A stretch of DNA of 64,000 nt. It comes from Gp1-AA122 sp035631655 (GTDB lineage: Bacteria > Acidobacteriota > Terriglobia > Terriglobales > Acidobacteriaceae). How positions within the stretch are numbered: the stretch's first letter is position 1; each line of letters opens with the position of its first letter. Made by a program: the position numbers and the translations under genes. The stretch is taken from the NCBI GenBank assembly GCA_035631655.1, contig DASQIH010000221.1, forward strand, positions 1 to 64,000. Reading direction: 5' to 3'. Positions 35,520-43,499 of this stretch are shown here, piece after piece. The notes beneath the pieces were generated by a model. The model was not told where the DNA came from. It saw nothing but the letters and a program-made list of their open reading frames with translations, and did no database searches.

Positions 35520-37508
35520 ATGATTCGATTTTTGCAAACCCCTGGCCCGATCAAGAAAGTTGTGCTCAGCGGCATTCTGCTGGTTTTCTGCGGAGCCATG
35601 GTGATCACCCTCATCCCGGGCGGGCTGAGCACGAACTTCGGTTTTGGCGGCGGCCCGGCCGCGGGCGTAGTGGCCACCGTAGGCGACCAGGACGTAACCC
35701 GCGAAGAAGTGGTGCGCGTAGCTCAAAACATGCTCAAGCAGCAGTTTCCGCGTGGCAATGCTATGGCCGCCCAGCTTCTGCCGTTCTTTGCCTCGCGGGC
35801 TGCGGATCAGCTGATAACGGAAAAAGCTTTGATCAGCGAAGCTCACCGCATGGGTTTCCGGGCGACCGATGAGGACGTTCGGGACGAACTGCGGCATGGG
35901 CAATACGCTGCCCTCTTTTTTCCAGGCGGCAAGTTTATCGGCCAGCAAGCTTACGAGAATCTTCTTGGGCAAAATGATGTGACTGTCCTCCAGTTTGAAG
36001 AGGGGGTTAAGGACAACATCCTGATCACCAAGCTGCGTAACTTGGTTGCAGCCAGCGCGTCGGTGACCGACAAGGAGGTGCGCCAGGAATTTGAGAAACG
36101 TAGCACCAAGGTCAAGTTCCAATATGCGGTGATCCGGGAAGCCGATCTGCGCAAGGGGATTCACCCCACCGAGTCGGAACTGAACGCGTTCTACGAGCGC
36201 AATAAGGCTACGTACAACAACTCCATTCCGGAAAAACGAAAGATCGCCTATGCGCTGCTGGACTCTTCGAAAATCGCGGCGGAAACGCAGGTGACCCCGG
36301 AAGATTTGCGGTCTTACTACGACCAGCATCGCGATGAATATCGCGTCCCCGCGCAGGTAAATGTTCGCCACATTCTGATTAAAACTCCGCCTGCCGGTCC
36401 GGACGGCAAGGTTGACCAGAAGGCGTTGGATGCGGCCAAGGCGAAAGCTGAGGACATCCTCAAGCAGTTAAAAGCTGGCGGCAAATTTGAAGATTTGGCT
36501 AAGAAGTATTCCGAAGATCCCGGCAGCGCAAAAAACGGCGGTTCGCTGGGCTGGATCGGCCGCGGTCGCACGGTTCCTGAATTCGAGAAGGTAGCGTTCT
36601 CGCTGTCAAAAGGTGGGACCAGCGAACTGGTCAAGAGCAGCTACGGTTTTCACATCATTCATGTGGATGACAAGCAGGATGCCCACATGAAATCTCTAGA
36701 CGAGGTCAGGGCCCAGATCGAGCCGCTGATCAAGCAGCAGAAAGCCGCTCGCATTGCCGAGGGACAAGCTAATGCTCTGCTCACCCAGGCTCGCGCGAAT
36801 GGTCTGGAGCAAGCTGCGGCCGCCAAGGGCCTTCAGGTGATCACTACCGAGTTCTTCGGCCGCAGCGAATCGTTGCCGGGTATCGGTTCCTCCCCGCAGT
36901 TTGCGGACGCTGTGTTCAGCGAAGGAGAGAAGTCTCCTCCGGACATGGTGCAGGTACAGCAAGGCTTCGTCGTGTACAAGTTGCTGGCGGTGAAGCCGCC
37001 GGCCACGCCCAGCTTTGAGCAAATCCGCGCGCGCGTGGAACAAGAATTCCAGAACGAGCGGGCCAACCAGTTGCTTAGCCAGAAAACCCAGGAACTCTCG
37101 GACCGGGCCAAGGCGGAACACGATTTGAAGAAGGCGGCTAAAGAACTGGGCGCAACTCTCAAGACCAGCGATTTTGTTCTTCCCAATGGCCAGGTGCCGG
37201 ACGTCGGATCGATGACCGGAGCCGCTTCCGTCGCCTTCACGATGAAACCGGGCGAGATCAGCGGACCCATCAATAGCGGCGCCAGCGGTGCGGTACTCCA
37301 GGTCCTGGAAAAGCAGGAACCCACCTCGGACGAGTTCGCCCAGAAAAAAGACGAGATTCGCGACTCGCTGGTGCAGCAAAAGCAAGGCGAACGGTTCGGT
37401 CTCTTCGTCAACAACCTCCGCCAGCAGATGGAAAAGGCCGGCAAGATCAAGATTAACGAAGAGGAGATGAAGGGACTCAGTCGCGGAGCCGCCGAGCAAG
37501 GCGAGTAG
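35520..37508 (+). CDS. PpiD/SurA-like periplasmic peptidyl-prolyl isomerase
   Basis: A 662-residue inner-membrane-anchored chaperone. ATG 35520 has GGAG 10 bases upstream and starts a single N-terminal membrane helix (VVLSGILLVFCGAMVITLIP). Next come a SurA-N-like helical region, a parvulin rotamase domain (about 280-385, NVRHILIKTPP, GGSLGWIGRGRTVPEFE and YGFHIIHV) and a second, more degenerate PPIase-like region. This is the PpiD plan, and the length is close to the usual 620. It helps exported proteins fold at the outer face of the inner membrane. An in-frame upstream start at 35457 is rejected because it overlaps the putative promoter. Confidence 0.88.
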   Translation: MIRFLQTPGPIKKVVLSGILLVFCGAMVITLIPGGLSTNFGFGGGPAAGVVATVGDQDVTREEVVRVAQNMLKQQFPRGNAMAAQLLPFFASRAADQLITEKALISEAHRMGFRATDEDVRDELRHGQYAALFFPGGKFIGQQAYENLLGQNDVTVLQFEEGVKDNILITKLRNLVAASASVTDKEVRQEFEKRSTKVKFQYAVIREADLRKGIHPTESELNAFYERNKATYNNSIPEKRKIAYALLDSSKIAAETQVTPEDLRSYYDQHRDEYRVPAQVNVRHILIKTPPAGPDGKVDQKALDAAKAKAEDILKQLKAGGKFEDLAKKYSEDPGSAKNGGSLGWIGRGRTVPEFEKVAFSLSKGGTSELVKSSYGFHIIHVDDKQDAHMKSLDEVRAQIEPLIKQQKAARIAEGQANALLTQARANGLEQAAAAKGLQVITTEFFGRSESLPGIGSSPQFADAVFSEGEKSPPDMVQVQQGFVVYKLLAVKPPATPSFEQIRARVEQEFQNERANQLLSQKTQELSDRAKAEHDLKKAAKELGATLKTSDFVLPNGQVPDVGSMTGAASVAFTMKPGEISGPINSGASGAVLQVLEKQEPTSDEFAQKKDEIRDSLVQQKQGERFGLFVNNLRQQMEKAGKIKINEEEMKGLSRGAAEQGE

Positions 37509-37511
37509 TTC

Positions 37512-37560
37512 TGTAGTGCTGGCGTCCCGCCGGCTGTAGCGCGGGCATCTTACCCGCGCG
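37512..37560. repeat. REP-like element, partial copy
   Basis: Two stem-loops: GCTGGCG-TCC-CGCCGGC (one G-T pair) and GCGCGGG-CATCTTA-CCCGCGC. The CATCTT and TCC loops match those of the composite elements at 27144 and 52477. It lies in the gap between the PpiD-like and malQ genes and could attenuate read-through. Confidence 0.75.
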
Positions 37561-37600
37561 GCGTCTGTAATTCAAAACTCCGGCCCCTGTCGGATTCACG

Positions 37601-39136
37601 ATGTCATTTCCTCGCGCCACAGGCATCCTGCTCCATCCGACCTCGCTGCCCTCGCGCGGCGGAATCGGTGATCTTGGACCTGCCGCCTATGAATTTGTCG
37701 AGTTTCTTGCCGCTGCCCGCCAGGGACTCTGGCAAGTGCTGCCGCTGGGTCCCTTGGGTTACGGCAACTCGCCTTATTCTTCAACCTCGGCCTTCGCCGG
37801 GAATCCGCTGCTGATCAGCCTGGAACGTCTGGCCGATCATGGCTGGATTGATCACTCGCAAGTCTCGCAACTGCCGGAGCATGTCGGTGCGGTGGACTAC
37901 GAAGAAGTGCGCGCCGGCAAGTTACCTTTACTCATCGAAGCTGCTCGTAATTTCTTGAAGAACTCAACCGGCGCGCATCGCTCGCGCTTCGAGGGCTTCT
38001 GCACAGAGAATGACTGGTGGCTGGAAGATTTCGTCTTGTTCGCCGTCCTTCGCGATCTCTATCGGAAGGATAGCTGGAACCAATGGCCGCGAGAACTGGC
38101 TCGGCGCGAGCCTGTAGCCTTGGCCAAGGCACGTACGGAGCTTGCCGAGCAACTGGACGTGGGACGTGTCATTCAGTTTGCCTTCCGGGAGCAGTGGCAC
38201 GCGTTGCGGCGCCATTGCGCGCAGCGTTCAATCCGCGTTGCCGGCGACATCGCCATCTTCGTCGATTACGACAGCGCCGATGTGTGGACCCATCCAGAAC
38301 TCTTTCGGCTCAACGAAAACCTCGATCCGGAAGTCGTTTCGGGTGTGCCGCCTGACGCCTTCAGCGCCACTGGGCAACGCTGGGGGAATCCGCTGTACCG
38401 CTGGGACGTGATGAGCGGACGCGGGTATCAATGGTGGGTTCAGCGCATGCGCTGGGCGACACAAACCTGCGACTACATTCGGCTCGACCACTTCCGCGGC
38501 TTCGAGCAGTTCTGGGAAATTCCGGCCAGTGAGCCTACGGCAGTTCATGGCCGCTGGGTGGACGGGCCCAAGAATCACATTTTCGAAAAGCTCAGCGACG
38601 CGCTAGGCGGCTTGCCGTTTTTTGCCGAGGACCTGGGCTATATCACACCCGAGGTGCACGCCTTGCGCGAGCGCTTGCAAATCCCCGGTATGGCAGTTCT
38701 GCAATTCGGTTTTGGCAATCCCGGCGCGCATATCTACCTGCCGCACCGCCTCTCGCCCGACCGGGTCATCTACACCGGAACGCATGACAACGACACTACT
38801 GTGGGCTGGTGGAATTCCTGGGCGACGGAGCAGGAACGGCGGGATGTGCAAGCCTATCTGGGACCCATTAACCACGAAGGAATCCATTGGGCTTTCATCC
38901 GTGCTGCACAAGCGTCGGTAGCCACTTTGTCCGTCGTGCCTTTGCAGGATGTGCTGGGATTGGGCAGCGAAGGCCGTATGAACACTCCCAGCCGCACCGA
39001 TGGAAACTGGCGCTGGCGGTTTGTCCCGGGAGCTCTCTCCCGCGAGCATGCTGAGAAGTTGGCCGTGCTCGCCGAAGTCAGCGATCGCCTGCCACAGCCG
39101 TGCCCCGTACCCCCAGAGGAAGACTTCGCTGCATAA
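37601..39136 (+). CDS. malQ: 4-alpha-glucanotransferase (amylomaltase)
   Basis: A 511-residue GH77 enzyme that moves alpha-1,4-glucan chains between maltodextrins or glycogen in the cytoplasm. The N-terminal signature GILLHPTSLPS is clear. The catalytic residues match the family: nucleophile Asp296 (IRLDHFRG), acid/base Glu343 (FFAEDLG) and Asp396 (GTHDND). The length equals the bacterial short form. No other glycogen genes lie next to it. Confidence 0.95.
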   Translation: MSFPRATGILLHPTSLPSRGGIGDLGPAAYEFVEFLAAARQGLWQVLPLGPLGYGNSPYSSTSAFAGNPLLISLERLADHGWIDHSQVSQLPEHVGAVDYEEVRAGKLPLLIEAARNFLKNSTGAHRSRFEGFCTENDWWLEDFVLFAVLRDLYRKDSWNQWPRELARREPVALAKARTELAEQLDVGRVIQFAFREQWHALRRHCAQRSIRVAGDIAIFVDYDSADVWTHPELFRLNENLDPEVVSGVPPDAFSATGQRWGNPLYRWDVMSGRGYQWWVQRMRWATQTCDYIRLDHFRGFEQFWEIPASEPTAVHGRWVDGPKNHIFEKLSDALGGLPFFAEDLGYITPEVHALRERLQIPGMAVLQFGFGNPGAHIYLPHRLSPDRVIYTGTHDNDTTVGWWNSWATEQERRDVQAYLGPINHEGIHWAFIRAAQASVATLSVVPLQDVLGLGSEGRMNTPSRTDGNWRWRFVPGALSREHAEKLAVLAEVSDRLPQPCPVPPEEDFAA

Positions 39137-39159
39137 GGCCCGAAAATTTTCCGGCTGGT

Positions 39160-39660
39160 TCAGTTTCCGCGTCCGGGTGGCAGTCGTGTGGCCTGGTTCG
39201 GTAGGGAACAGGTCTGAATCGCAGGCGCAAGTGCCTTCTCCAGCGACTCTCCGAGCCCGGCCAGTTCCTGCGAAGTAAGCCGGCGCTGCATCTCTTCAAA
39301 AAGCTGCTGCTCTTCTTTGCGGATATGAGCAGAAAGCTGGCTCGCCAGATCATGCAAGGCGACGGAATCCAAGCTCCGTTCTAGCGCCCGCGTGAAATAG
39401 CCTCGCAACACCCCATGTTCCCGGAGGAGTTCCTCAACCAGGGAACGCAGTTCCGTGAATTGCGTGGCCGCAGGGAACAGTTGCTTTTCCTCGGCGTCAA
39501 AATGAATCCGGATTTCTTGTTCGAAGATCTGTTGGAGTTCGGTCTGCCAGGCGGCAAGGTCCACTTCACCCGCCTGCACCGCGCGTTCAATTCGAACGCA
39601 GAGAGCGAGCGCATGTTGATGCTGGTGCGAGAGTCGAATCAGGTTCTTGTCGCGCAGCAT
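39160..39660 (-). CDS. Hemerythrin-like HHE protein
   Basis: A 166-residue four-helix protein of the hemerythrin/HHE cation-binding family. Likely di-iron ligands are the His residues of LSHQHQHAL, HFDAEEKQLF, LREHGVLRGYF and LSAHIRKEEQQLFEEM. Members bind O2 or NO or protect iron-sulfur proteins. The physiological role here is open. It converges on malQ with a 23-base gap. Confidence 0.88.
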   Translation of the reverse strand: MLRDKNLIRLSHQHQHALALCVRIERAVQAGEVDLAAWQTELQQIFEQEIRIHFDAEEKQLFPAATQFTELRSLVEELLREHGVLRGYFTRALERSLDSVALHDLASQLSAHIRKEEQQLFEEMQRRLTSQELAGLGESLEKALAPAIQTCSLPNQATRLPPGRGN

Positions 39661-39813
39661 TTTTCCAATTATCCCAGAGAATACTGCCCCGCTTTACTAA
39701 ATATGCGGCACCGTCGACAATAGTCGGTTCGCCCTGGGGCGTGCCGTTTCTCCGTAGGCGCAGTCGCCGGAATCGCGGCACAATCGAAAGTAAGCAGGGC
39801 AACAGGAGCCCTC

Positions 39814-40002
39814 ATGCAAGCTACTGGAGAACTCATTCGTCTGCTGAACTACGTCGATGATATTGCCGCTACCCTTCGTCGGATCACTTCCACCATTCCT
39901 ACCCTGACCCCCGAGGAACGCAAACGCCTGGCCGAGTACATGCGTAAATCCGACCCCAATTTTGTTGTTGTGCTCGAAAGTCTGGAAAAGGGAGTCCAGT
40001 AG
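39814..40002 (+). CDS. Small protein coupled to the acyl-CoA dehydrogenase
   Basis: A 62-residue, mostly helical, soluble protein that I do not recognise (MQATGELIRLLNYVDDIAAT at its start). Its stop overlaps the GTG start of the next gene (TAGTG), which supports real translation and coupling. It has no membrane segment, cysteine or known motif. Confidence 0.65.
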   Translation: MQATGELIRLLNYVDDIAATLRRITSTIPTLTPEERKRLAEYMRKSDPNFVVVLESLEKGVQ

Positions 40003-40910
40003 TGGGCGAAGTCAGGACGGTCGCGGTCATCGGCGCCGGTATCATGGGGCGCGGCATTGCTCATGCTGCAGCCCTTGGTGGCTACCGCACCATTCTCGAG
40101 GATTTGCTTCCCAATGCGCTACGTCGCGCCGAGACTGAGATTCGTTCCAATCTCGATCGGGCTGTCGAACTGGGCAAGGTCACTCCGGCCGATGCCGACG
40201 CGGCGTTTTCTCGGATTGACTATGCGGGCACCGTGGAGGAAGCGGCGCGCCAGGCGGACCTGGTCATTGAAGCTGTGCCCGAGGAGATGGAATCGAAGAT
40301 CGAGATCTTTACCCTGCTCGACAAGATCTGCCGTCCGACTACCATTCTCGCATCGAATACTTCATCGCTCAGCATTACTGAGATCGCATCAGTAACCTAT
40401 CGCGCCAAGAAAATCCTGGGCATGCACTTTTTCAATCCTGTGCAGAAGATGAAGCTACTGGAAATCGTGCGCGCGCTGGAGACCGATGATGACACCCTGG
40501 CCACTGCGGTCGCGGTCGGCAGGCGCATGGGTAAGGAAGTGGTTGTGATCAAGGAATCGCCGGGATTTATTACCAGTCGCATCAACGCCATGATCGGCAA
40601 TGAGGCGTTTTATATGCTGCAGGAAGGAATCGCTTCGGCGGCTGATATTGATAAAGCGCTCAAGCTGGGGCTGAACCATCCTATGGGGCCGTTCGAGCTG
40701 GTTGATCTGGTGGGACTCGATACGCGGCTGCATATTCTCGAGTATCTCCACAAAACCCTGGGCGAGAAATTCCGCCCGGCGCCGCTCCTGGTGCAGTACG
40801 TGAAAGCGGGACGCCTGGGCCGCAAGGCGGGACGCGGCGTTTTCGAGTACCCCGAAGCAACGGCCAATGCGCCGGCAGAGCAGATGACCGTTGCCGGTAA
40901 GAAGGCCTGA
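40002..40910 (+). CDS. 3-hydroxybutyryl-CoA (3-hydroxyacyl-CoA) dehydrogenase
   Basis: A 302-residue NAD-dependent enzyme oxidising 3-hydroxyacyl-CoA to 3-ketoacyl-CoA. The N-terminal Rossmann motif is VAVIGAGIMGRGIAHAAA. The catalytic and family signature is HFFNPVQKMKLLEIV (about 142-156), and the C-terminal dimerisation domain carries GPFELVDLVGLD. The length fits the PaaH/Hbd type, not the large fused FadB. It could serve butyrate, PHB or phenylacetate metabolism; no sister gene is adjacent to decide. Confidence 0.92.
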   Translation: MGEVRTVAVIGAGIMGRGIAHAAALGGYRTILEDLLPNALRRAETEIRSNLDRAVELGKVTPADADAAFSRIDYAGTVEEAARQADLVIEAVPEEMESKIEIFTLLDKICRPTTILASNTSSLSITEIASVTYRAKKILGMHFFNPVQKMKLLEIVRALETDDDTLATAVAVGRRMGKEVVVIKESPGFITSRINAMIGNEAFYMLQEGIASAADIDKALKLGLNHPMGPFELVDLVGLDTRLHILEYLHKTLGEKFRPAPLLVQYVKAGRLGRKAGRGVFEYPEATANAPAEQMTVAGKKA

Positions 40911-40918
40911 GTTTCCGC

Positions 40919-42088
40919 TCACAACCGACTTCGTCCGAAGTTCAAACCACTCAAGCTTGCCACTGACGTGGGATCCACCCCTTTGCTCGCCAGCAGGACA
41001 TGAAAAATTTCCCCCATTCCGGCCGGGGTCACCAGGTGCTTCAACTGGAGCGCAACCTTGGCCCGCTCCTGCGGCAAGCGGCATTCTTCGAAGGCATCGG
41101 CGAACTGGTTTTGCTCACCGATGCCCAGCAGAAACCGCGACTGGGTGAGTAGTTCGTGAGCCTGCATGCCGTGTTGCTCGGCGGCAGCGGCCAATGCGGT
41201 GAAGTTCACGTGCGCTGTGATGTCCTGTTCGCCCGGAGCTTCGTACGGATTCGGACTGGCGGAGTGCTGGCGATAGGTCATCACGGTTCCGCGATGGCGT
41301 CCCGCCAGCTGTTCGCTGCGGGTATAGCCATAGTCGATGGCGATTATGAAACCACGTTGGACTGACTCGGCAACGCCTGACATATATCGTTGTGCTCGCA
41401 GAGAGGCCTCGACGCGCGCGCCCGCTTCGGGATGGACGCTGTAATGCTCGATAAAGTCGAGCACCTCTGGAGAAGCCGGAGCCCACGTTTCCATGCAACG
41501 GCCGTCCTGCACGTCAACGTGCAAGGTGCCTTTCGGGCTGATGACCTCGACAGGGAGAGCGTCGAAGAATTCGTTTGCAAAGACGATGACGGGGACCTCA
41601 GGGGCTAAAGCCCGAACATGTTGAGGGAGTTGGACCGGCACGGCTGAAGCCGTGCCCTCCCCAGTTGCCAACGACGCTGTTCCGGACTCGATATGCCGGC
41701 TGAGCGTGTCCTTTAACCGTTCCCGCAACGCAGGCGAGTGCTCGGCTAGCGTGTAATGCAAGGCACGGAAAAAGTCGCGGAATTTCTTTTCCGAACGGTC
41801 CAGCACATCCTGTGCGAATAATCCCCGTCCCGGCCCCAGTTCCAGAATCTCGATCCGCTCTGGCGACCTCAGTGCCCGCCACATTTCCTCAAACTGCCGA
41901 GCCAGCAGCCTTCCGAAGACCGCATGCACGTCGCTCGCGGTGTAGAAGTCGCCAGCCTTGCCGAACTGCCCGGCATGGCGTGCGTAATAACCCAAGTGTG
42001 GTTCGTACAGGCAAAGTTCCATGTAGCGGGAAAACGGTATCGGCCCGCCCTCGCGGATTTCCTGCTCGATGCGCTCGCGCAGGGTCAC
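40919..42088 (-). CDS. MidA-family SAM-dependent methyltransferase
   Basis: A 389-residue member of the COG1565/NDUFAF7 family, whose mitochondrial member methylates an arginine of complex I. Motifs seen are PIPFSRYMELCLYEPHLGYY, DFYTASDVHAVFG, the SAM loop ILELGPGRG (81-89) and ANEFFDALPVEV (171-182). Residues 143-164 are encoded by a dispersed palindrome (41602-41656) and look like an insertion just before the ANEFFDA motif. Its start overlaps the stop of the upstream gene (ATGA). Confidence 0.88.
   Translation of the reverse strand: MTLRERIEQEIREGGPIPFSRYMELCLYEPHLGYYARHAGQFGKAGDFYTASDVHAVFGRLLARQFEEMWRALRSPERIEILELGPGRGLFAQDVLDRSEKKFRDFFRALHYTLAEHSPALRERLKDTLSRHIESGTASLATGEGTASAVPVQLPQHVRALAPEVPVIVFANEFFDALPVEVISPKGTLHVDVQDGRCMETWAPASPEVLDFIEHYSVHPEAGARVEASLRAQRYMSGVAESVQRGFIIAIDYGYTRSEQLAGRHRGTVMTYRQHSASPNPYEAPGEQDITAHVNFTALAAAAEQHGMQAHELLTQSRFLLGIGEQNQFADAFEECRLPQERAKVALQLKHLVTPAGMGEIFHVLLASKGVDPTSVASLSGLNFGRSRL
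41602..41656. repeat. Dispersed double palindrome inside the MidA gene
   Basis: GGGCTAAAGCCC (41602-41613) and GGCACGGCTGAAGCCGTGCC (41637-41656) are separated by 23 bases. Both are typical dispersed intergenic palindromes, yet here they are read through in frame as about 20 residues of the methyltransferase. Confidence 0.8.
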
Positions 42089-42402
42089 TGGCCTTCCCGC
42101 TGTCGCTCGGCGCGGTTCTGTGGCGTGCGCGTGAACATTTCAATCAGGTAGTCGTGCAGACAGTCGTACAACTGGCGCTGAAACGTCCATTCGAATTGCG
42201 GGTGGTCGAGATCGCGCGGGTGCAAGTCAAAGTAATAGGTGTGCAGCGGAACGTCAGGGTTCTTGAACTTGATGATGACCTCGACGCCATCCCCTTTGGT
42301 ACGCGCGTCGAAGGCGAGCAGGGGGTGTTCGTACAGTCGTAGCTGGTGCAGCACACGTTCCAGGCGACGGTTAGTTTCGGGCACTCCAGGATTGTAGAAC
42401 AC
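42085..42402 (-). CDS. Hypothetical protein upstream of MidA gene
   Basis: A 105-residue soluble protein starting at GTG 42402, without a clear ribosome site; a second GTG six codons on is possible. Its stop overlaps the MidA start by four bases (ATGA), so the two form an operon. The sequence is alpha/beta with many aromatic residues (TYYFDLHPRDLDHPQFEWTF). I do not recognise it. Confidence 0.65.
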   Translation of the reverse strand: MFYNPGVPETNRRLERVLHQLRLYEHPLLAFDARTKGDGVEVIIKFKNPDVPLHTYYFDLHPRDLDHPQFEWTFQRQLYDCLHDYLIEMFTRTPQNRAERQREGQ

Positions 42403-42433
42403 CAGAACGATGCTAACTGGACTGGGCTCGCCG

Positions 42434-42489
42434 TCAGCTATCAGCTTTCAGCAAAACCACTGAGAGCTGATGGCTGATGGCTGAAAGCC
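42434..42489. repeat. Inverted AGCTGAT/GGCTGAT heptamer repeat
   Basis: The left arm (CAGCTATCAGCTTTCAG) pairs with the right arm (CTGAGAGCTGATGGCTGATG and onward), giving a long imperfect hairpin around a short loop. The 7-8 base units are tandem and degenerate. A relative with TTAGCTC units lies at 55364-55525. It is intergenic, upstream of the membrane-protein operon. Confidence 0.75.
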
Positions 42490-42597
42490 TATTCAGGACT
42501 TCTGTTCCGATTTCGTAACGCAAACTGGCGCTCTAGTCATTTCCCTTGACAGGGGTATATACTTCGCGCCAACGCGATTGTTCGCTCCGCGATAACC

Positions 42598-42978
42598 ATG
42601 CACTACGCAATGAAATTGGCAAACTGGGAGGGCATGATTCTGCTGGCGGGCTTCTTCGGAATTGTGTTCTGGAAGCTCCTGACAGGCGGAATCAGCCTCC
42701 ACGGCTTGCTCGAGGGCACCATCCTGGATCGCAGCCGCCCCGACGGTCCCCGCTATTCAACTTACTTCAGTGCTGGTCGAGCACAGCTGCTGATGATTAC
42801 CATCTTTTCCAGCCTGTACTACCTGCTGCAGGTGATCCACGATCCGAGCGCATTTCCGAAACTTCCCGATGCTCTGGTCGCCGTCCTGGGCGGCAGCCAG
42901 GTGCTCTACCTGGGCGGCAAGGCGCAGGCTGTATTGTTGGGCCGGCTCCGAGATCTAATCGATAGGAGAACACCATGA
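42598..42978 (+). CDS. Small membrane protein A of a three-gene operon
   Basis: A 126-residue protein with an N-terminal helix (ILLAGFFGIVFWKLLTGG) and a C-terminal two-helix module: SAGRAQLLMITIFSSLYYLL, then LPDALVAVLGGSQVLYLGGK. The pattern S-x-x-R-x-Q, a helix, a Pro-rich turn, then LxxLGxSxxxYxxxK is shared with the next protein, so the two look paralogous. I recall similar modules in unassigned membrane proteins of many bacteria but no established function. Its stop overlaps the next start (ATGA). Confidence 0.7.
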   Translation: MHYAMKLANWEGMILLAGFFGIVFWKLLTGGISLHGLLEGTILDRSRPDGPRYSTYFSAGRAQLLMITIFSSLYYLLQVIHDPSAFPKLPDALVAVLGGSQVLYLGGKAQAVLLGRLRDLIDRRTP

Positions 42979-43469
42979 GAAATCCCGAATATTTTGCGAG
43001 TGTGGCGCTGGCGGTGGTCGCCGCCTTCATCATCGCAATATGGGTTCCCGGGGACGGCGCCATCAAAGTGAAGCTTGCCATCAGCTATGGCGGGTTGGTC
43101 CTGCTCTTTCTCTTTGGGTTCATGATCCTGGCAGCCATCGCCTCAGGGAAGATCGACATCAGCGGAATCCTGATGGAGAAAGGAGGAAGTGGCAGCGGCA
43201 TCGCCAGCATGTCCCGTTTCCAGTTGATGGTTTTCACCTTTGTGATCGCCATGAGCTTCTTTCTGATTGTGGTCAGTACAGGGAAGTTTCCTGAAAAGAT
43301 TCCGCCCGAGGTACTGACTCTGCTGGGCATCAGCGCCAGCACCTATGCGGTTAGCAAAGGCATCCAGGCGGGCGCGAAGGGGAGCACTGGCAACGGGGGC
43401 GGAGGTGGGGGTGGAGGCGGAGGAACCGCGGGTGCTCAGGGCGGCAGTCAGTACACCGACCAGGGATGA
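42975..43469 (+). CDS. Small membrane protein B of a three-gene operon
   Basis: A 164-residue protein with four predicted membrane segments. The first two are near residues 8-24 and 35-55. The second pair forms the same module as in protein A: SMSRFQLMVFTFVIAMSFFL followed by PPEVLTLLGISASTYAVSKG. A disordered tail with ten consecutive glycines ends the protein. It starts within the stop of gene A, with an AGGAG site upstream. It is probably a partner of A in one membrane complex. Confidence 0.7.
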   Translation: MRNPEYFASVALAVVAAFIIAIWVPGDGAIKVKLAISYGGLVLLFLFGFMILAAIASGKIDISGILMEKGGSGSGIASMSRFQLMVFTFVIAMSFFLIVVSTGKFPEKIPPEVLTLLGISASTYAVSKGIQAGAKGSTGNGGGGGGGGGGTAGAQGGSQYTDQG

Positions 43470-43499
43470 GGGCCTCGGCCGAGGGGTAAGGAGGAGAAC

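Noticed and set aside
42546..42563. TTGACA followed by a GTATATAC palindrome upstream of the three-gene operon
   Set aside because: TTGACA and TATACT are only 6 bases apart, so they cannot act together as -35 and -10. A regulator site is possible but unsupported.
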